Below, piece after piece: positions 1 through 12,912 of a stretch of DNA of 64,000 nucleotides (its first letter is position 1; the number at the start of each line of letters is the position of its first letter). The notes under the pieces are model-generated. The model worked only from the letters and a program-made list of their open reading frames with translations, was not told the origin of the DNA and searched no databases. Location: assembly GCF_047496725.1 (NCBI RefSeq), contig NC_132970.1, forward strand, positions 20,982,001 through 21,046,000, in the 5' to 3' direction. This stretch comes from Anoplolepis gracilipes (Eukaryota > Arthropoda > Insecta > Hymenoptera > Formicidae). The translations under genes were made by a program, and so were the position numbers.

Positions 1-1305
1 ACCTGCAAACTTCGATAAAAAAAGAGTCGAAGATGAAAAGTTTACGAAGTAAATAATAACTTATAAGCCTATAAAAGCGCATAGAATAAACTGCTTTTTT
101 GCATATATATCTTTTTAAATTATTTGAAAAAATATGCAGTACATAGAATATTTTATTTTGCACTAGAAGCAGATATAATGTGCTCATTTTTGAAGATAAT
201 CTACAAAAAAAATAGGTTTCTAATATAAAAATAATAATCAATATCTCTGGTAAATATATAATAGTACAAAAATACATGTTAATTAAGACAACGATATTAC
301 ATTTGCTAAAGAGTAAGTAGAATGTATTAATTCGATGTTTGCTGCAATAAGTTGAATGCAGAGTAGGACGTTTTTATAATCTGCACAGATTTGAAAGATA
401 CATATTAATTGTAATTTGCAAAATGTACATATATATTTGGATTGAATTTACATCATGCGTTTTATATGTATATTTTTTTAACTTTTTTGTTGTGTATGTT
501 GTGTAGGTATTTACTCACCCACGTGAAAGTGGTAAGAATTAACGCGCAAACTCCATAAAAAGTAAATATCCTTCCTTTCTGGCTCATTATCATTATAAAC
601 AACAAATTTTTACGTTGTTTTGTTGATATTATCGTCCAATTGCTTATATAAATAGCGCATGCGATATTTTTAGTCTAAATAAAAAAAAACAAAAAAATAC
701 ATATATATATATATATATATCTATAACTCTATATACATACTTATAGATAGAAAAACTTATTCAGCATTTATATGATAGATATATACTGAGTAAAAAATTC
801 TTACACTTACAATTAGTAGTACGTAAAAGTCAATAAATTATTCATGATAGTAATATATAAAATTGCTTATATCTCTCAAATGATAAAATGTTTGATCTAC
901 GTTTATTAATTATAAGATTTTTTTATTCACCGTATATACTATCTATTATATAAATGCTGAATAGTTTTTTTAGATACTTTCTATATGTATATGTATGTAT
1001 ATGTCTGTAAAATATGTTAAATTTAAAAAAGAAATAAAAAGAGAAAATTTATTATTAGCAACACCTTCAAATCAAGTTCATTGCCATACCAACAGTAGGT
1101 GAATACTCGGAACATTATTGATCCTAAGTACATGATAAAAGAATTCTGGACTAAAGAGCTCTTTCTGCAATAAAATCATTCGCAATATTGTTTACGTTTT
1201 AAATTTTATCACTCAAGTTTACAAATATTAATGTTGAATTATGTTTTATACGTATATCTTTATACAGGATGAGTCAAAGAAATCTGATGATTTTCAAAAT
1301 AAAAT

Positions 1306-1346
<41 letters not shown>

Positions 1347-2840
1347 AAGATATTTTATTACTTTCGACATATGATAGATGATAGTACAAAGAGTGATGTG
1401 CAAAAAATTTATATATTTTAGGCAGAATATCACGAAAGGTAAAACAACAAATAAGACCTCTGTTACAGCTTCCACATCGTTTCTTATACGAGCTCGATTA
1501 TTTCACATATCGTGAAATGATGTATTATAATAGCAATGGTATACCTATCAACATCATATATGTAAAAGGGGAAAGAAATATATATGCACGTGTTTATTGC
1601 ATGCGCGCGCATGTGTGTGCACATATACACATACTATGAGAAATAATATAGAAATAATATTTATTATATATTTATATATATATTTATTTATTATTATTTA
1701 TTTAGATATTAATATTATATTTATTATATATTATAATATTATATTTATTAATGTGTGAAAATTCTTATCACATATCTACACACTAATACTTAATTGATGA
1801 ATAAAATTAAAGACAATTTCAATTTTGATATATTAATAAAATGTTTTTAACAAAATTATTTTTGCTTAATATATATGTTATAATTACCTATAACAGAAGA
1901 TGCCAAAACGTATTATTAAGTTGCTACTCTCATGTTCTTCCCATACACCGCAGAAACGTAAAATAAAAAAGTTCACCGGCAATATATCCATATTTTTATC
2001 GCTGCATCTAACGTAACAGTTTGCTGTTCTTCCCCCAGCAATGACAAAATGTTACCAGTTTAGAATTCTGAGTCTTTGACTACAACGTTCTTGCATTAAT
2101 AACGACGATGCATGTATAGCTATAGCATTATGTTCGAGTGCATTATTTCTTTTAATGTCGTCTATTGGGATATAATATTCGTGCTTTTCCCATTGTTCTT
2201 TATATTTTTATATATTCGTTTTTATATTCTTGTTAGAGAGTTAACATAACTCAGTGACAATACCTATATCATGCAAGCCTTCAATATCAGTAGAGAGAGT
2301 TATTACTTATTTGAAAAGTTTTTCTTCTACAATATCTTTTATAAATATGAAAATGGTCAAATAATCATAAAAATAAAATAAAGATTTGTAAAATTAAAAG
2401 TTTATTGCGGAACATATTTTTCTACGGAAACAAAATATTTTATACAATTGAATCGTCTTACTAAAAAAATACATAGTAAAATTGACAAATTTTTACAGAA
2501 ATATCTTTCTTCAATCAGATCGAATGACAATTCATAGATAATAATACCGACTTAATAAAAAATAGATAAAATTTCGCGATACTCATCGATATGTTTTAAT
2601 TATTAAAATAACGTTAATTGAGAAAGAGAAACATGAATTTATAAAATGCTGTTTTATTTAAAATATAATACAATATATGAATTTCAAGTATAAATTCAAG
2701 CTACTATCATTCCAAAAGATTAGTCTAATATATAAATATATATAAATCTCTTTATATGTAAATTTGATATATAAAATCTGATCATATACACACGCATAGA
2801 TATGTATATAATTTTTACAAAGTTCATTCTTCTTCTCTTT

Positions 2841-2901
<61 letters not shown>

Positions 2902-3518
2902 CAAAATGATAATGATTACTAAATCACAATTATATTTATTACACTTAACAACTGGATTGAAAAGTATATTATTCTTTTACAAAAATATATATTTTTAATG
3001 TACAGAGTAATGCAAAACAATCTAAAACAATCTTTTTAAATTTAAACATATCAATAATAGAATACAATTTTAAGATAAACATTTTTACTATCTTTAAGCA
3101 ACTAAATAATTTTTTTCCTTTTCTTTATTTTATATATTATGCTTAATATTTGCTTTTCAAAATTATAGATTGGAATGTATTATCATTTTTTTTATATTTT
3201 CATATTTAAAATAAATCTAATTATTCTGGCGTTTCAAATGATGTCCAATGAAGTACTGCATACAAGATCTTTTGTAGGCGTGCACGTGTATGTATACTTT
3301 CTAATAAAAATATACAATATGTATATATATTGTATAATTTTATTGGAAAAAACTATACATTGCACATATGCAAAATGTACGCCATATGTACCCGCAAAAT
3401 TATATTCCCGTTCATACATATACATATCGTTACGTGAAACTTTTTATATTATTGATTTCATTTTATAAACAGTTTTTTATTAAGGAGAAAGAATTTTTAT
3501 TAAATTTCGGCCTTAAGT
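1..3518. other. Gene-free AT-rich flank downstream of the ligase gene
   Basis: I see no open reading frame with gene-like composition, no splice-consistent exon chain and no RNA gene here. The stretch is strongly AT-rich and holds (TA)n microsatellites at about 701-721, 1311-1342 and 2841-2900, plus a short GCGCGC-containing alternating purine/pyrimidine patch near 1600-1630. On the minus strand AATAAA-type polyadenylation signals occur just beyond the ligase stop (for example TTTATT on the plus strand near 3497), so the last stretch before 3518 is probably the 3' UTR of that gene. Confidence 0.6.
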
Positions 3519-6500
3519 TTAAGCCTGATACTCGCTCTTCAATTTTGATCTTAAAATTTTTCCAGTAGCATTCTTCGGGATTTCATTAACAAATGTAACC
3601 CCACCTGAAAAAAGAAAAATGTGCAAAACTTGAGTCTTAAAGTTTTAGTTATCTAGTTCTTTTTCACATCTGTGTAAATTCTTATTATGTATTAGATCTT
3701 TAATTTTATTATATTATTAAAAATATTAAAAATAATATATTATTATTATAAAATAATATAATATTTAAAAAATTAGAGATTTTTTTAGTATACTTTTTGG
3801 ATATCCAGATAATAATTATTCTAAAAATTATAATATTTTATTAATTTAGTTAGCTTATGGTTAGTTAACAATAAAAGTTACAAAGGAGTTAAAAATTTTC
3901 CGACGCTAATGAAATTTTTGAGAATTATGAGTTATTACATATATACCTTCGAGTTGCTTGTAATCAGAGACTTTTTCTTTCACAAAGTTCTTAATGTTTT
4001 CTTCCGTAGGGTTCTTACTCTTGCTGGCCACTATGAACGCTTTCGGTACTTCGCCATACCTTGCATGTGGAATTCCGATCACTGCTGCTTCGTTCACATC
4101 TGGATGACTTCGTAGTAATGCTTCCAATTCCGCTGGTGGTACCTTCGTTCAAGAAAAATTAATATTTTAAATTCGACAAAAGAGGTAAATACCTAAATAC
4201 ATTAAACGTTGAGAAATAAGATATTATCAAATTACCTTCAAACTCATTGTACGTGTGAAATTATGTAACGTTATATTATATACATATTGAAATTGGAAGA
4301 AAAGTAATGTCGTATTTTTGGATCAAAATTGGAACAAATTTATTTATATTTAAAAACAACTTTAGTCTATAATGTAATGGCCGTTGTTTTCTGTAACTTT
4401 TTAACATCTTTTAGCCAGCTGCATAATTCCTTGCGCGTAGAACTTGTGCGTTTTTTTATCGAAAAACTGTTGAAGGTAATTTCTGCAATCTTCCAAAGAA
4501 GTGAATGTCTTATTATTAAAGAAGTTTTGCAAGATTCGAAATAGGTAGTAATCAGAAGGAGCAATCTGGCGAATATGGCGAATGTGGCAAAACTCCCCAA
4601 TCTAGTTGCAATATTATTTCTCGAGTAGTCAAAGAAACATGAGGCCTGGCATTGTCTTGATGGAATAAAACACCTATTCACCAGTTCTGAATGTTTTTTT
4701 GAAATGACTTCCTTCAGTTTCTCCAATTGGGCTCAGTACTTATCCGAATTAAGCCGTACATTCTTTGGAAGAAGCTCATAATAAACGACGACACCCTTTC
4801 AGTCCCACCAAATACACATTATCTTTTCCTGACGAAGTCCAGGCTTTGGAGTGGTCAACGGCTTTTCTGATTGCTTTCTTCAGGATCGTTTGCGCACAGC
4901 GTTATTGTAAATAACCCATTTTTCATTACCCGTTATAATTTGTTTTAAAAATGGGTTAGGTCATTTTCGTTGCATTTAAGTAATGAATAGCAGGTGGTAA
5001 TGTGAGCGATTAAATTTTTTTCGATAAATCATGCGGTACTCAAACATCAAAACAATTCACATAACCCAGCTTAGATAAATGCTCGATAACACGATAAATG
5101 AAGTATCTGTGCAATCTATCGCGCGTGTATCGTTGATTATTTTCGATTAAATTCTTGATTTTGTCATCATTAACAACAGCTGGTTGTTCAGAGCGGTCCT
5201 CATCTTTGAGTGTCGTGTCACAAGTATGAAATTTTGCAAACCACCTCTGGCACATGCGTTTAGTTCCAGCATCTTCTCCACACACCGCACATATTTTCTT
5301 TTTCGTTTGCGTCGCGTTTTTTCCTTTTTGGACATAAAAAAGCATCAGACAACGAAAATATAGTTTCTTTTGCTCCATTTTTTTCTCGATCTTAAGTGAA
5401 TGCAAACGCTTCTACATATGTTTCATGTACGTTAAATGATACTTAGAGATCCCATCTAATGTCATCTATCGTGCAATATTATCTAGGGTGAAATTTCTTT
5501 ATTATAAAAAACACTAAAAACATCTATTCAGAAAATATGACATTACTTTCCTTCCAACTCAATATAAAGTATTTAATAGAAAGAGGAACGTCTTATAATG
5601 AAAACAATTTTTCTTGTAGTGGAAGTAGTAAAGAGATTTCAAGATCAATTTAAATTTTTTTTAAATGGAAATCTTGAATATTTTATACAAATCCATTCTT
5701 TGCAATATCTGCTTAAAAAGTTATAAGGATATAAATGGTCAAATATTGAATATTTTAGGAAATATTTTTATATTTTGATCTAATTATGTAAATTATGAAA
5801 TATCTCATACAATTTCATTTTCTTATTACCTTAATAATTTTATACACAGAATAATGAGAGGAATTATAATAATGGTGTAAAAAAATACATATAATTGTTT
5901 TCAAGAAAAAATATGTAACTACTCGTTAAAAATTCATTTTTTTAAAGACAATTATGTTTTTTATACTAATCTCCTTACTCTGCGCATAAAAGCACTGACG
6001 CAAGATAATAAAAAAAATAAATAATTACTATCTTGCGAGATACTTCCTTAATTTATGTAAAATTATGTCAAGTTACGAGATATAAAATATCTCGCGTAAA
6101 CTATTCAATTTTTGCCACTATGTCTTCATAACTCTTTACGTAGAATATTTATAAGAATCGATTTATATAAAAAAATCAAGGTAGTTCCATTTATGTCATT
6201 GTCACAACAAATGTATATATTATATAAAAGAGACCCTTTTTTCTTGCTAGAACAAACTCTTACCTGGAATCCCTTAACTTTAATAAGCTCTTTCTTTCTA
6301 TCTGTAATGAAGAAATCATAATCTTTATCGAAATAAGCAATGTCGCCTGTTTTCAACCATTTATCCTCGGTTAATGTTGCCTTCGTTGAGGCTTCATCAT
6401 TCAAATATCCTTTCATAACGTGAGGTCCCTTAACCCATAATTCCCCAGTTTCACCAGGAACCGCGATATCTTGTTGAGTCTCTATGTTCACTAAGCGTGC

Positions 6501-8887
6501 TAAACAACCGTCTATGTTTTTTCCGATGCTTGAAAATTTCTTTCCATCTTCAACGAATGATACTGGTGAACATTCTGTCAATCCGTAACCTTGAAAAATT
6601 ATTTCAACTTTTTTAAATAGAATCAGATGGTATTAGGACTGATAAGCAATAATTTCAATTATAAGCATAACAAACAGTGAAACCTAACAAAGAATTAATT
6701 ATTAGTTAATGGCTGTTTCAGTGAAATTTTGTTATATTCAGTGAAATTAAAACATAGAGCAATAAAATTTGAATGTTTTTATTGAAAATCAGTGAAATTT
6801 GAAATCTTTAATAAAATCTAGTCATTTTGTTATTTTAATCAATAACATTTTTACTGAGTTTAAGGGAGAAAAGTTTAAATATAATAGATCATAAGATAAA
6901 CAATTAAGATTAATATGTGGTGTCATTCTATTGATTTCTTTTTTGGTTTATATTTGAATTAAAATATCTTAAAAATCAGAAAAGAGCGTAAACTCTACCC
7001 ACACATTGCCACTGTCATTTTAAGCTCATTAACGTCATTGTTCTATTTTTGTTATTTGATTGTTATTTAATTATTAAAATAGAATAAGAATAAAGCAATT
7101 ATGAAATAAAAACAAGTTCGTAATTTTCTGATTACTATTTAATAATCTGATTAATATTTAATAGGATAAAAGGTTTTATAAAAATAATATAAAATTTAGA
7201 TTCAAAAATTAGTTTTCAATAACTACAAGAATGATTATAATTAAATTAAAGATTAAGCAAACAATGACAAAGTAAAATATGTAATTTCAAATATGCATAA
7301 ATAAAATTGCAAACCGAAAAATATTTTATTAACTTGATATAAGTATTATGATACTGAATTAAAAATATTAAGCAATTTCTTAACGCAAAAAACTATTTTA
7401 CTAAATAAAAATTGTTATGTTTATATTTTTTAGTAAAAATTATTTAGAGAAGTATTACAGAAACAGTCTCCATTGATTAATTTCGGTATTCTTTTTTAAA
7501 CTAATACAATGAAAATAAATTTGTCAAATTTTGTGAATTTACGGTACATTAAAATGCAATATTAATTTAAATAACAATAAAATTTAATACGTTTTGATTG
7601 ATTTTATTTCAAATATGTCGATTTGTTAGAGGTTTCTATTATTTTAAAAAATATATCCAAGTCTCTTTATAAGCTCGCGCGTGTGAAAATGCAATTCCAA
7701 ACTGGTTTCGCAGAACTCAATAAATGTTTCCGGATTGAGAGTTTTTTTATTAAATATTTAATTTTTTAAATGCTTACCTTGACGAAACTTTATAGTACTG
7801 GGGTCAATACTGAATTTGTTAAATAATTTGTCGACATCCGTTTCCGCAATAGGTGCAGCGCCACTCACTATTGTGTGAATGCGTTCAAGATGTTGCATTT
7901 TCACGAGAGGAGAAACTGACAAGAATAATATAATCGGTGGTACTAAGTACAAAGAAGTTGCCTAAAAGTGTATTAATCATGTTATTGTAAATTTGAAACG
8001 TTAATTCTTTCATGAGTTTTTTAAAAGAAATTTGAGAAATTTGAGATTTTTTTATATGATAAATAATTTAAAATAATAAAATCAAAAAAATTTATTTTTT
8101 ACTTTTGGATTAAACATTTTTAAAAGTAACGTTCAGTCTAGCATTTTGCACGTTAACCGAAATTTTTAATAGTTTACAGAAAAATCTAGTGAGCAAAATA
8201 TGCACACAATAAATGCTGATTTACCTTGCCGTTTTGTAAGACATTAAGGAACGTTTCCGGTATAAATTTTGGAAGGGTGACCATTCTGGCACCAAAAGTA
8301 AGACGCGAAAGTATCACACCATTCATTCCGTAAATATGGAAAAATGGTAATATTGCGGGAATTATTTCTTGATATGTACCTATAACAAACAAATAGAAAG
8401 TAAGAAATTGGAAAATAATATATAGGAAAATAATAAATATCGAATAATCAATTAATAACTAGCAGAACAGAAGAAGTCATTTCAAAGAAAACATTCTATA
8501 AGTAAAATTATAATAAACAATAATTTATAATAATTATACTTGTATAATTTGGTAAGATTAAATAACAACACGTATAATTAAAAATTAAATAATTATTAAA
8601 TAATATAGAAGATACTTGTAGTAGAAAAATATGTATCGCCAAAACAGGATTGGCACATCATGATATTAGACACCAGATTGCGATGTGTCAACATAACGCC
8701 CTTTGGTAATCCAGTCGTGCCACTTGAGAATGGTAGAATTGCTACATCGTCGCAAGTTGCACTTGTATTTATAGGTGGCAGTGATTTTCCTCGTGTTATG
8801 AGGTCCTGAAAAATTTTGAGTGAAAAATTTTTCCTTATTTTTATTTAATATTACCGTAATTTTTTGTTTATAACATTTAAATATTAT

Positions 8888-8940
<53 letters not shown>

Positions 8941-11900
8941 ATAAATCCATTTCAACACTAACATCAAAAGGTATTGAACCTTCTGGTATAGAACCAGTTT
9001 TCTCGTCAATCACAATAAAAGGTGTTTCAGGTGGAAGACAAGCTCTTGTTGCGGCCAACACTGTGGATGCAATTGAGGTTGACGTAATAACTGCTTTGGC
9101 ATTGGCTCTTAACATCTGCTTCGATATTTCATCTGAAAATTTTGCATTTCCATTCACTATAGCGTAATGATACGTTTAAGGATGTATTGTCATATGTCAA
9201 ACATTGACAAAAACATGAAAATTTCGACTGTTCTACTACATATTTCTTCTGAATGTCTGTGCAAAACTTGAACGCAATTCTATGATTACGCAATGTGGAA
9301 ATTATTTAGTTTAAAATTAATAGTGATTTTTTATGGAAAATCGCGTCTTTTTAACACTTACGTAAAAATTACATCAATTATGTCAACTTTTACAGTTTTA
9401 CATAGCATTTTAACTTGGAATGTTTCTAATGGTCCACAGTTACTACATACCATAGCAATTTTTGATATAAAATTTTCTCTGTATTGGATTTACTAAAAAT
9501 TGTAGCAAATATGATCACCGTTTATTATTTATTTATATTGTGCGTATATGTATATGTATATGTGTATATATATACAGGGTGTCTCATAACTAATAAGCCA
9601 ACGCTCGTGAGTGGGTAGAGTACAGTGAACTAAACAAAAAAAGTATTAAATCATTTTGCGATTTTCGCAATAATTATTAAAATATTAATTAAAAACGCTT
9701 AGCGAATAATATTATACATATCTACAAGATGTTCGATAATAATCGCCCCAACTCTCTAGGGCAGATAGAGCAGGTCAAACTGAACATAAAAGTCCTGTAT
9801 CATTTTGCGATTAGCGCAATAATTATTGAACTATTAATTAAAAACGCTCAGTATGCTGAGTGCTATATGCGGCGCGCGTTCCTACGCTGAGCGTTTTTTA
9901 TTAATATTTTAATAATTATTGCGAAAATCGGAAAATGATACAGGACTTTTATGTTCAGTTTGACCTGCTCTATCAGCCCTAGAGAGGTGGGACGATTATT
10001 ACCGGACATCTTGTACATATGTATAATATTGTTCGTTAAGCGTTTTTAATTAATATTTTAATAATTATTGCGAAAATCGCAAAATGACCTAATACTTTTT
10101 TGTTCAATTTACTGTACTCTATCTGTTCACGAGCGTTGGCTCGTTAGTTATGAGACACCCTGTATATACATATACATATATATATATATACACACACACA
10201 CACATACACATGTATATATATTGAGCTGAATAAAAAGTAATGTCGTATTTTTGGATCAAAATTGGAACAATTTTATTTATATTTAAAAACAACTTTAATC
10301 TAATAATGTAATAACCGTTGTTTTCCATAACCTTTCACCATCTTTCAACCAGCTGCATAATTCCTTGCGCGTAGAACTTGTGCGTTTTCTTATCGAAAAA
10401 CTGTTGAAGATAATTTCTGCAGTCTTCCAAAGAAGTGAATGTCTTATTATTAAAAAAGTTTTGCAAGATTCGAAATAAGTGGTAATCAGAAAAAAACAAT
10501 GTCTGGCGAATATGGCGAATGTAGCAAAACTTCCCAATCCAGTTGCAATATTTTTTCCCGAGTAGTCAAAGAAACATGAGGCCTGAAATTGTCTTGATGG
10601 AATAAAACACCTATTCACCAGTTCTGAATGTTTTTTTGAAATGACTTCCTTCAGTTTCTCCAATTGGGCTCAGTACTTATCCGAATTAAGCCGTACATTC
10701 TTTGGAAGAAGCTCATAATAAACGACGACACCCTTTCAGTCCCACCAAATACACATTATCTTTTCCGGACAAAGTCCAGGCTTTGGAGTGGTCAACGGCT
10801 TTTCTGATTGCTTTCTTCAGGATCGTTTGCGCACAGCGTTATTGTAAATAACCCATTTTTCATTAACCGTTATAATTTGTTTTAAAAATTAATTTGGGTT
10901 AGGTTATTTTCGTTGCATTTAAGTAATGAATAGCAGGTGGTAATGTGGGCGATTAAATTTTTTTCGATAAATCATGCGGTACTCAAACATCAAAACAATT
11001 CACATAACCCAGCTTAGATAAATTCTCGATAACGCGATAAATGGAGTATTTGTACAATCTCTCGCACGTGTATCGTTGATTATTTTTGATTAAATTCTTG
11101 ATTTTATCATCATTAGCAACAGCTGGTTGTTCAGAGCGGTCCTCATCTTTGAGTGCCGTGTCACAAGTACGAAATTTTGCAAACCATCTCTGGCACATGC
11201 GTTTAGTTCCAGCATCTTCTCCATACACCGCACACATTTTCTTTTTCGTTTGCGTCGCGTTTTTTCCTTTTCGGAAATAAAAAAGCATCAGACAACGAAA
11301 ATATAGCTTCTTTTGCTCCATTTTTTTCTCGATCTTAAGTGAATGCAAACGCTTCCACATATGTTTCATGTACGTTAAATGATACTTAGAGATCCCATCT
11401 AATGTCATCTAACGTGCAATATTATCTAGGGTGAAATTTCTTTATTATAAAAAAACATTAAAGACTCTATTGAGAAATTACGACATTACTTTCCTTCCAA
11501 CCCAATATATATATATTTATATATTTTTACATACACGTACATATGTGTTTTTCATTTTTTCTTTTCTTGCAATTGATTTTAAAACATAGTCATCATTAAA
11601 AATTTTTGATTTGTTTAATTGTTAATATAAATAATTTTAATTTAAGAATTAAATTTACAAAAATTTAATTTATTTCTTTCTACATTAATTTCTTTCTATA
11701 TTAATTTCTACATTAATTTTATGTTTTAATATTTTAATTCTTTTTATAATCTAATTATAATAATTAACAAATAATATTTGATAATTCTTTGATACTTTAA
11801 TTTTTCTTATAATGCAGATATATTTATTTGATTTTCAAAATAGTATAATAATATACATATAAATAAATAATAGTATAATAATATATAAATAGTAGAAAAT

Positions 11901-12749
11901 CTTTTTTTTTATTTTGATAGCATTTTGTATTGTGTTATCGAATCGCGCGTAAATCAGAAGAATATCTAAAATAATTTTGTAAAGCAACTTACCAACCGTA
12001 TAATTTGGATTCATTGGAGTGATAACGAGTCCACCTGATAAGCCTCCGAGGAAACTTAAAATCGCGTCCGGAAAATTAGGTGCGACCAATGCTATCACAT
12101 CGCCCTCTTTCAGACCTATGTTCCGCAAACTTCTGCCAATATAATTTGTCGCATCTTTGGCTTGAGCATACGTATATTTCTTGCCATTTATACCACATTC
12201 CTACGCAAAATATGTCATAAAATTAATATCGATATTGTATGTTAGTGTTAAGTCTCTATACATTATGTTTGCCTCTAATATAATAGCCGCTATAATAGTT
12301 TCAACAGTTGATTGCGCTTACGTTTAATCATACTTTCCGTTTTTTGTAAATATTTTTTTTCTTAATTTCTTTTTTTTCATTTTCTCACAATTGATTTCAT
12401 TAAATAATTTATTTAGTAATCTGCTTGAAAGAAACGACGCGTTCGATTAGAATCGCTACACGTAAATAGATTATCAATCATACGAAATAATAATTTATTA
12501 AATTATTAAACTTACCAATGCAATATGGTCAGGATAATTTTCAATGTTGCTCCAAACAAATTCGTGAACTAAAGTTTCTGGATAAGAAATATCATTAGAA
12601 GGCAGAAAAATCTTCTCGCCATTTGAGCCCGTCACAATAATTCTGGTTTGTGTTGACGTTGATGCACACCTTAATGTGGAATTAAACGTCCTTACGGCAG
12701 CATCTAGTACTCTTAACCTTTGGATACTGCGGAGTGCATGAGTCGCCAT
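3519..12749 (-). CDS. Acyl-CoA synthetase / 4-coumarate-CoA ligase-like protein (luciferase-like ANL family), nine exons
   Basis: Adenylate-forming enzyme expected to activate a carboxylic acid with ATP and join it to coenzyme A; the substrate cannot be read from sequence. Coding exons, in transcript order: 12749-12516, 12200-11993, 9132-8963, 8805-8616, 8379-8225, 7961-7778, 6589-6264, 4142-3947, 3604-3519. All junctions have GT-AG borders and agree in phase, giving 582 codons, close to the usual 540-600 of the family. Visible motifs: the P-loop SSGTTGLPKGV (about residues 231-241), GYGLTE (381-386), KTGD (460-463), the hinge DRKKELIKVKGFQ (477-489) and the C-terminal PKNATGKILR with the catalytic lysine at about 570. 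The first 35 residues are rich in Arg, Ser and Ala and poor in acids, like a mitochondrial presequence, and the C-terminus (SEYQA) lacks a peroxisomal SKL signal. Introns 2 and 7 are swollen by mobile elements. Confidence 0.9.
4287..5562 (-). mobile_element. mariner-family DNA transposon, copy A, inactive
   Basis: A 1.28-kb element in intron 7 of the ligase gene. The ends are imperfect inverted repeats of about 27 bp (containing GGAAGRAAAGTAATGTCRTA) flanked on both sides by the TA dinucleotide expected of mariner insertion (4285-4286 and 5563-5564). On the minus strand the N-terminal half reads as a mariner transposase with its paired helix-turn-helix region (5405-5040, with WFAKFHTCD, LKDEDRSEQPAV, LGYVNCFDV). 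A stop follows FDV, where active mariners normally carry a Trp. The catalytic part (4726-4367 and around 4925) is split by stops and frameshifts, and the first catalytic Asp of the GDEKW-type motif reads as Asn. It cannot make a working transposase. Confidence 0.92.
4367..5405 (-). pseudogene. mariner transposase pseudogene (copy A)
   Basis: Remnant of a single-exon mariner transposase of the D,D34D type. The DNA-binding half is open from 5405 to 5040. A stop codon then breaks the frame; further TGA codons lie in the stretches corresponding to RSW and WWD, and a frameshift separates the KEVISKKHSELVNR segment (4726 onward) from the last catalytic region. The first metal-binding Asp is Asn (codon at 4927-4925). 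The defects are shared with copy B at 10295-11408. Confidence 0.88.
8892..8938. repeat. (TA)n microsatellite abutting ligase exon 3
   Basis: About 47 bp of uninterrupted TA in the short intron between ligase exons 3 and 4. An open reading frame runs through it, so a naive prediction would fuse a run of alternating Ile and Tyr into the protein. The donor GTTAGT at 8962-8957, ending exon 3 at codon GAT (8963), avoids this and gives a phase-0 join to the next exon. Confidence 0.85.
9575..10162. mobile_element. Nested palindromic MITE with CAGGGTGTC termini
   Basis: A non-coding palindromic element in ligase intron 2. The outer inverted ends begin CAGGGTGTCTCATAACTAA and pair with the complementary sequence ending ACACCCTG at the right. 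Inside lies a second inverted pair (ACAAGATGTYCG, about 9726-10015) with its own arms, separated by a short palindrome containing CGCTCAG/CTGAGCG. A core segment, AATAATTATTGCGAAAATCG, recurs in both orientations. Both outer ends abut TATA-rich DNA. No transposase is encoded. The best reading is one small inverted-repeat element inserted into a relative. Which transposase family moved it cannot be told from this sequence. Confidence 0.75.
10221..11505 (-). mobile_element. mariner-family DNA transposon, copy B, inactive
   Basis: A 1.285-kb element, close in sequence to copy A along its whole length, in ligase intron 2 and only 58 bp from the palindromic MITE. Its inverted ends match those of copy A (right end CATTACTTTCCTTCCAACCC) and TA dinucleotides flank it at 10219-10220 and 11506-11507. 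Orientation is the same as copy A and as the host gene. The transposase reading frame is broken at the same positions as in copy A. One difference is a short insertion near 10885-10890. Confidence 0.92.
10295..11408 (-). pseudogene. mariner transposase pseudogene (copy B)
   Basis: The DNA-binding half is open from 11408 to 10983 and reads WFAKFRTCD, LKDEDRSEQPAV, LGYVNCFDV, then stops with TGA exactly as in copy A. The catalytic half (10663-10295) again reads KEVISKKHSELVNR and then leaves the correct frame. The first catalytic Asp is also Asn (codon at 10864-10862, context VNEKW). This cannot be an active enzyme. Confidence 0.88.
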
Positions 12750-12856
12750 ACTTGAACAATAATTTATTGTGATAACGACTATATTGATTTATTGTGTCAA
12801 TAGATAATAAGCCACTTGTACTCTGCAAACGCGCGACAAGTAATTACTATATAATT

Positions 12857-12861
<5 letters not shown>

Positions 12862-12897
<36 letters not shown>

Positions 12898-12912
12898 AGA
12901 GAGAGAGAGAGG
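12862..12912. repeat. (GA)n microsatellite upstream of the ligase start
   Basis: About 50 bp of nearly perfect GA repeats, with one AAA interruption, about 110 bp upstream of the predicted ligase initiation codon. GA repeats near start sites can bind GAGA-type factors in insects, but here this is only positional. Confidence 0.85.

Noticed and set aside
8892..8938. Ile/Tyr-repeat protein segment extending ligase exon 3
   Set aside because: It is a (TA)n microsatellite in an intron. The donor at 8962 gives an in-phase join that restores the normal family sequence.
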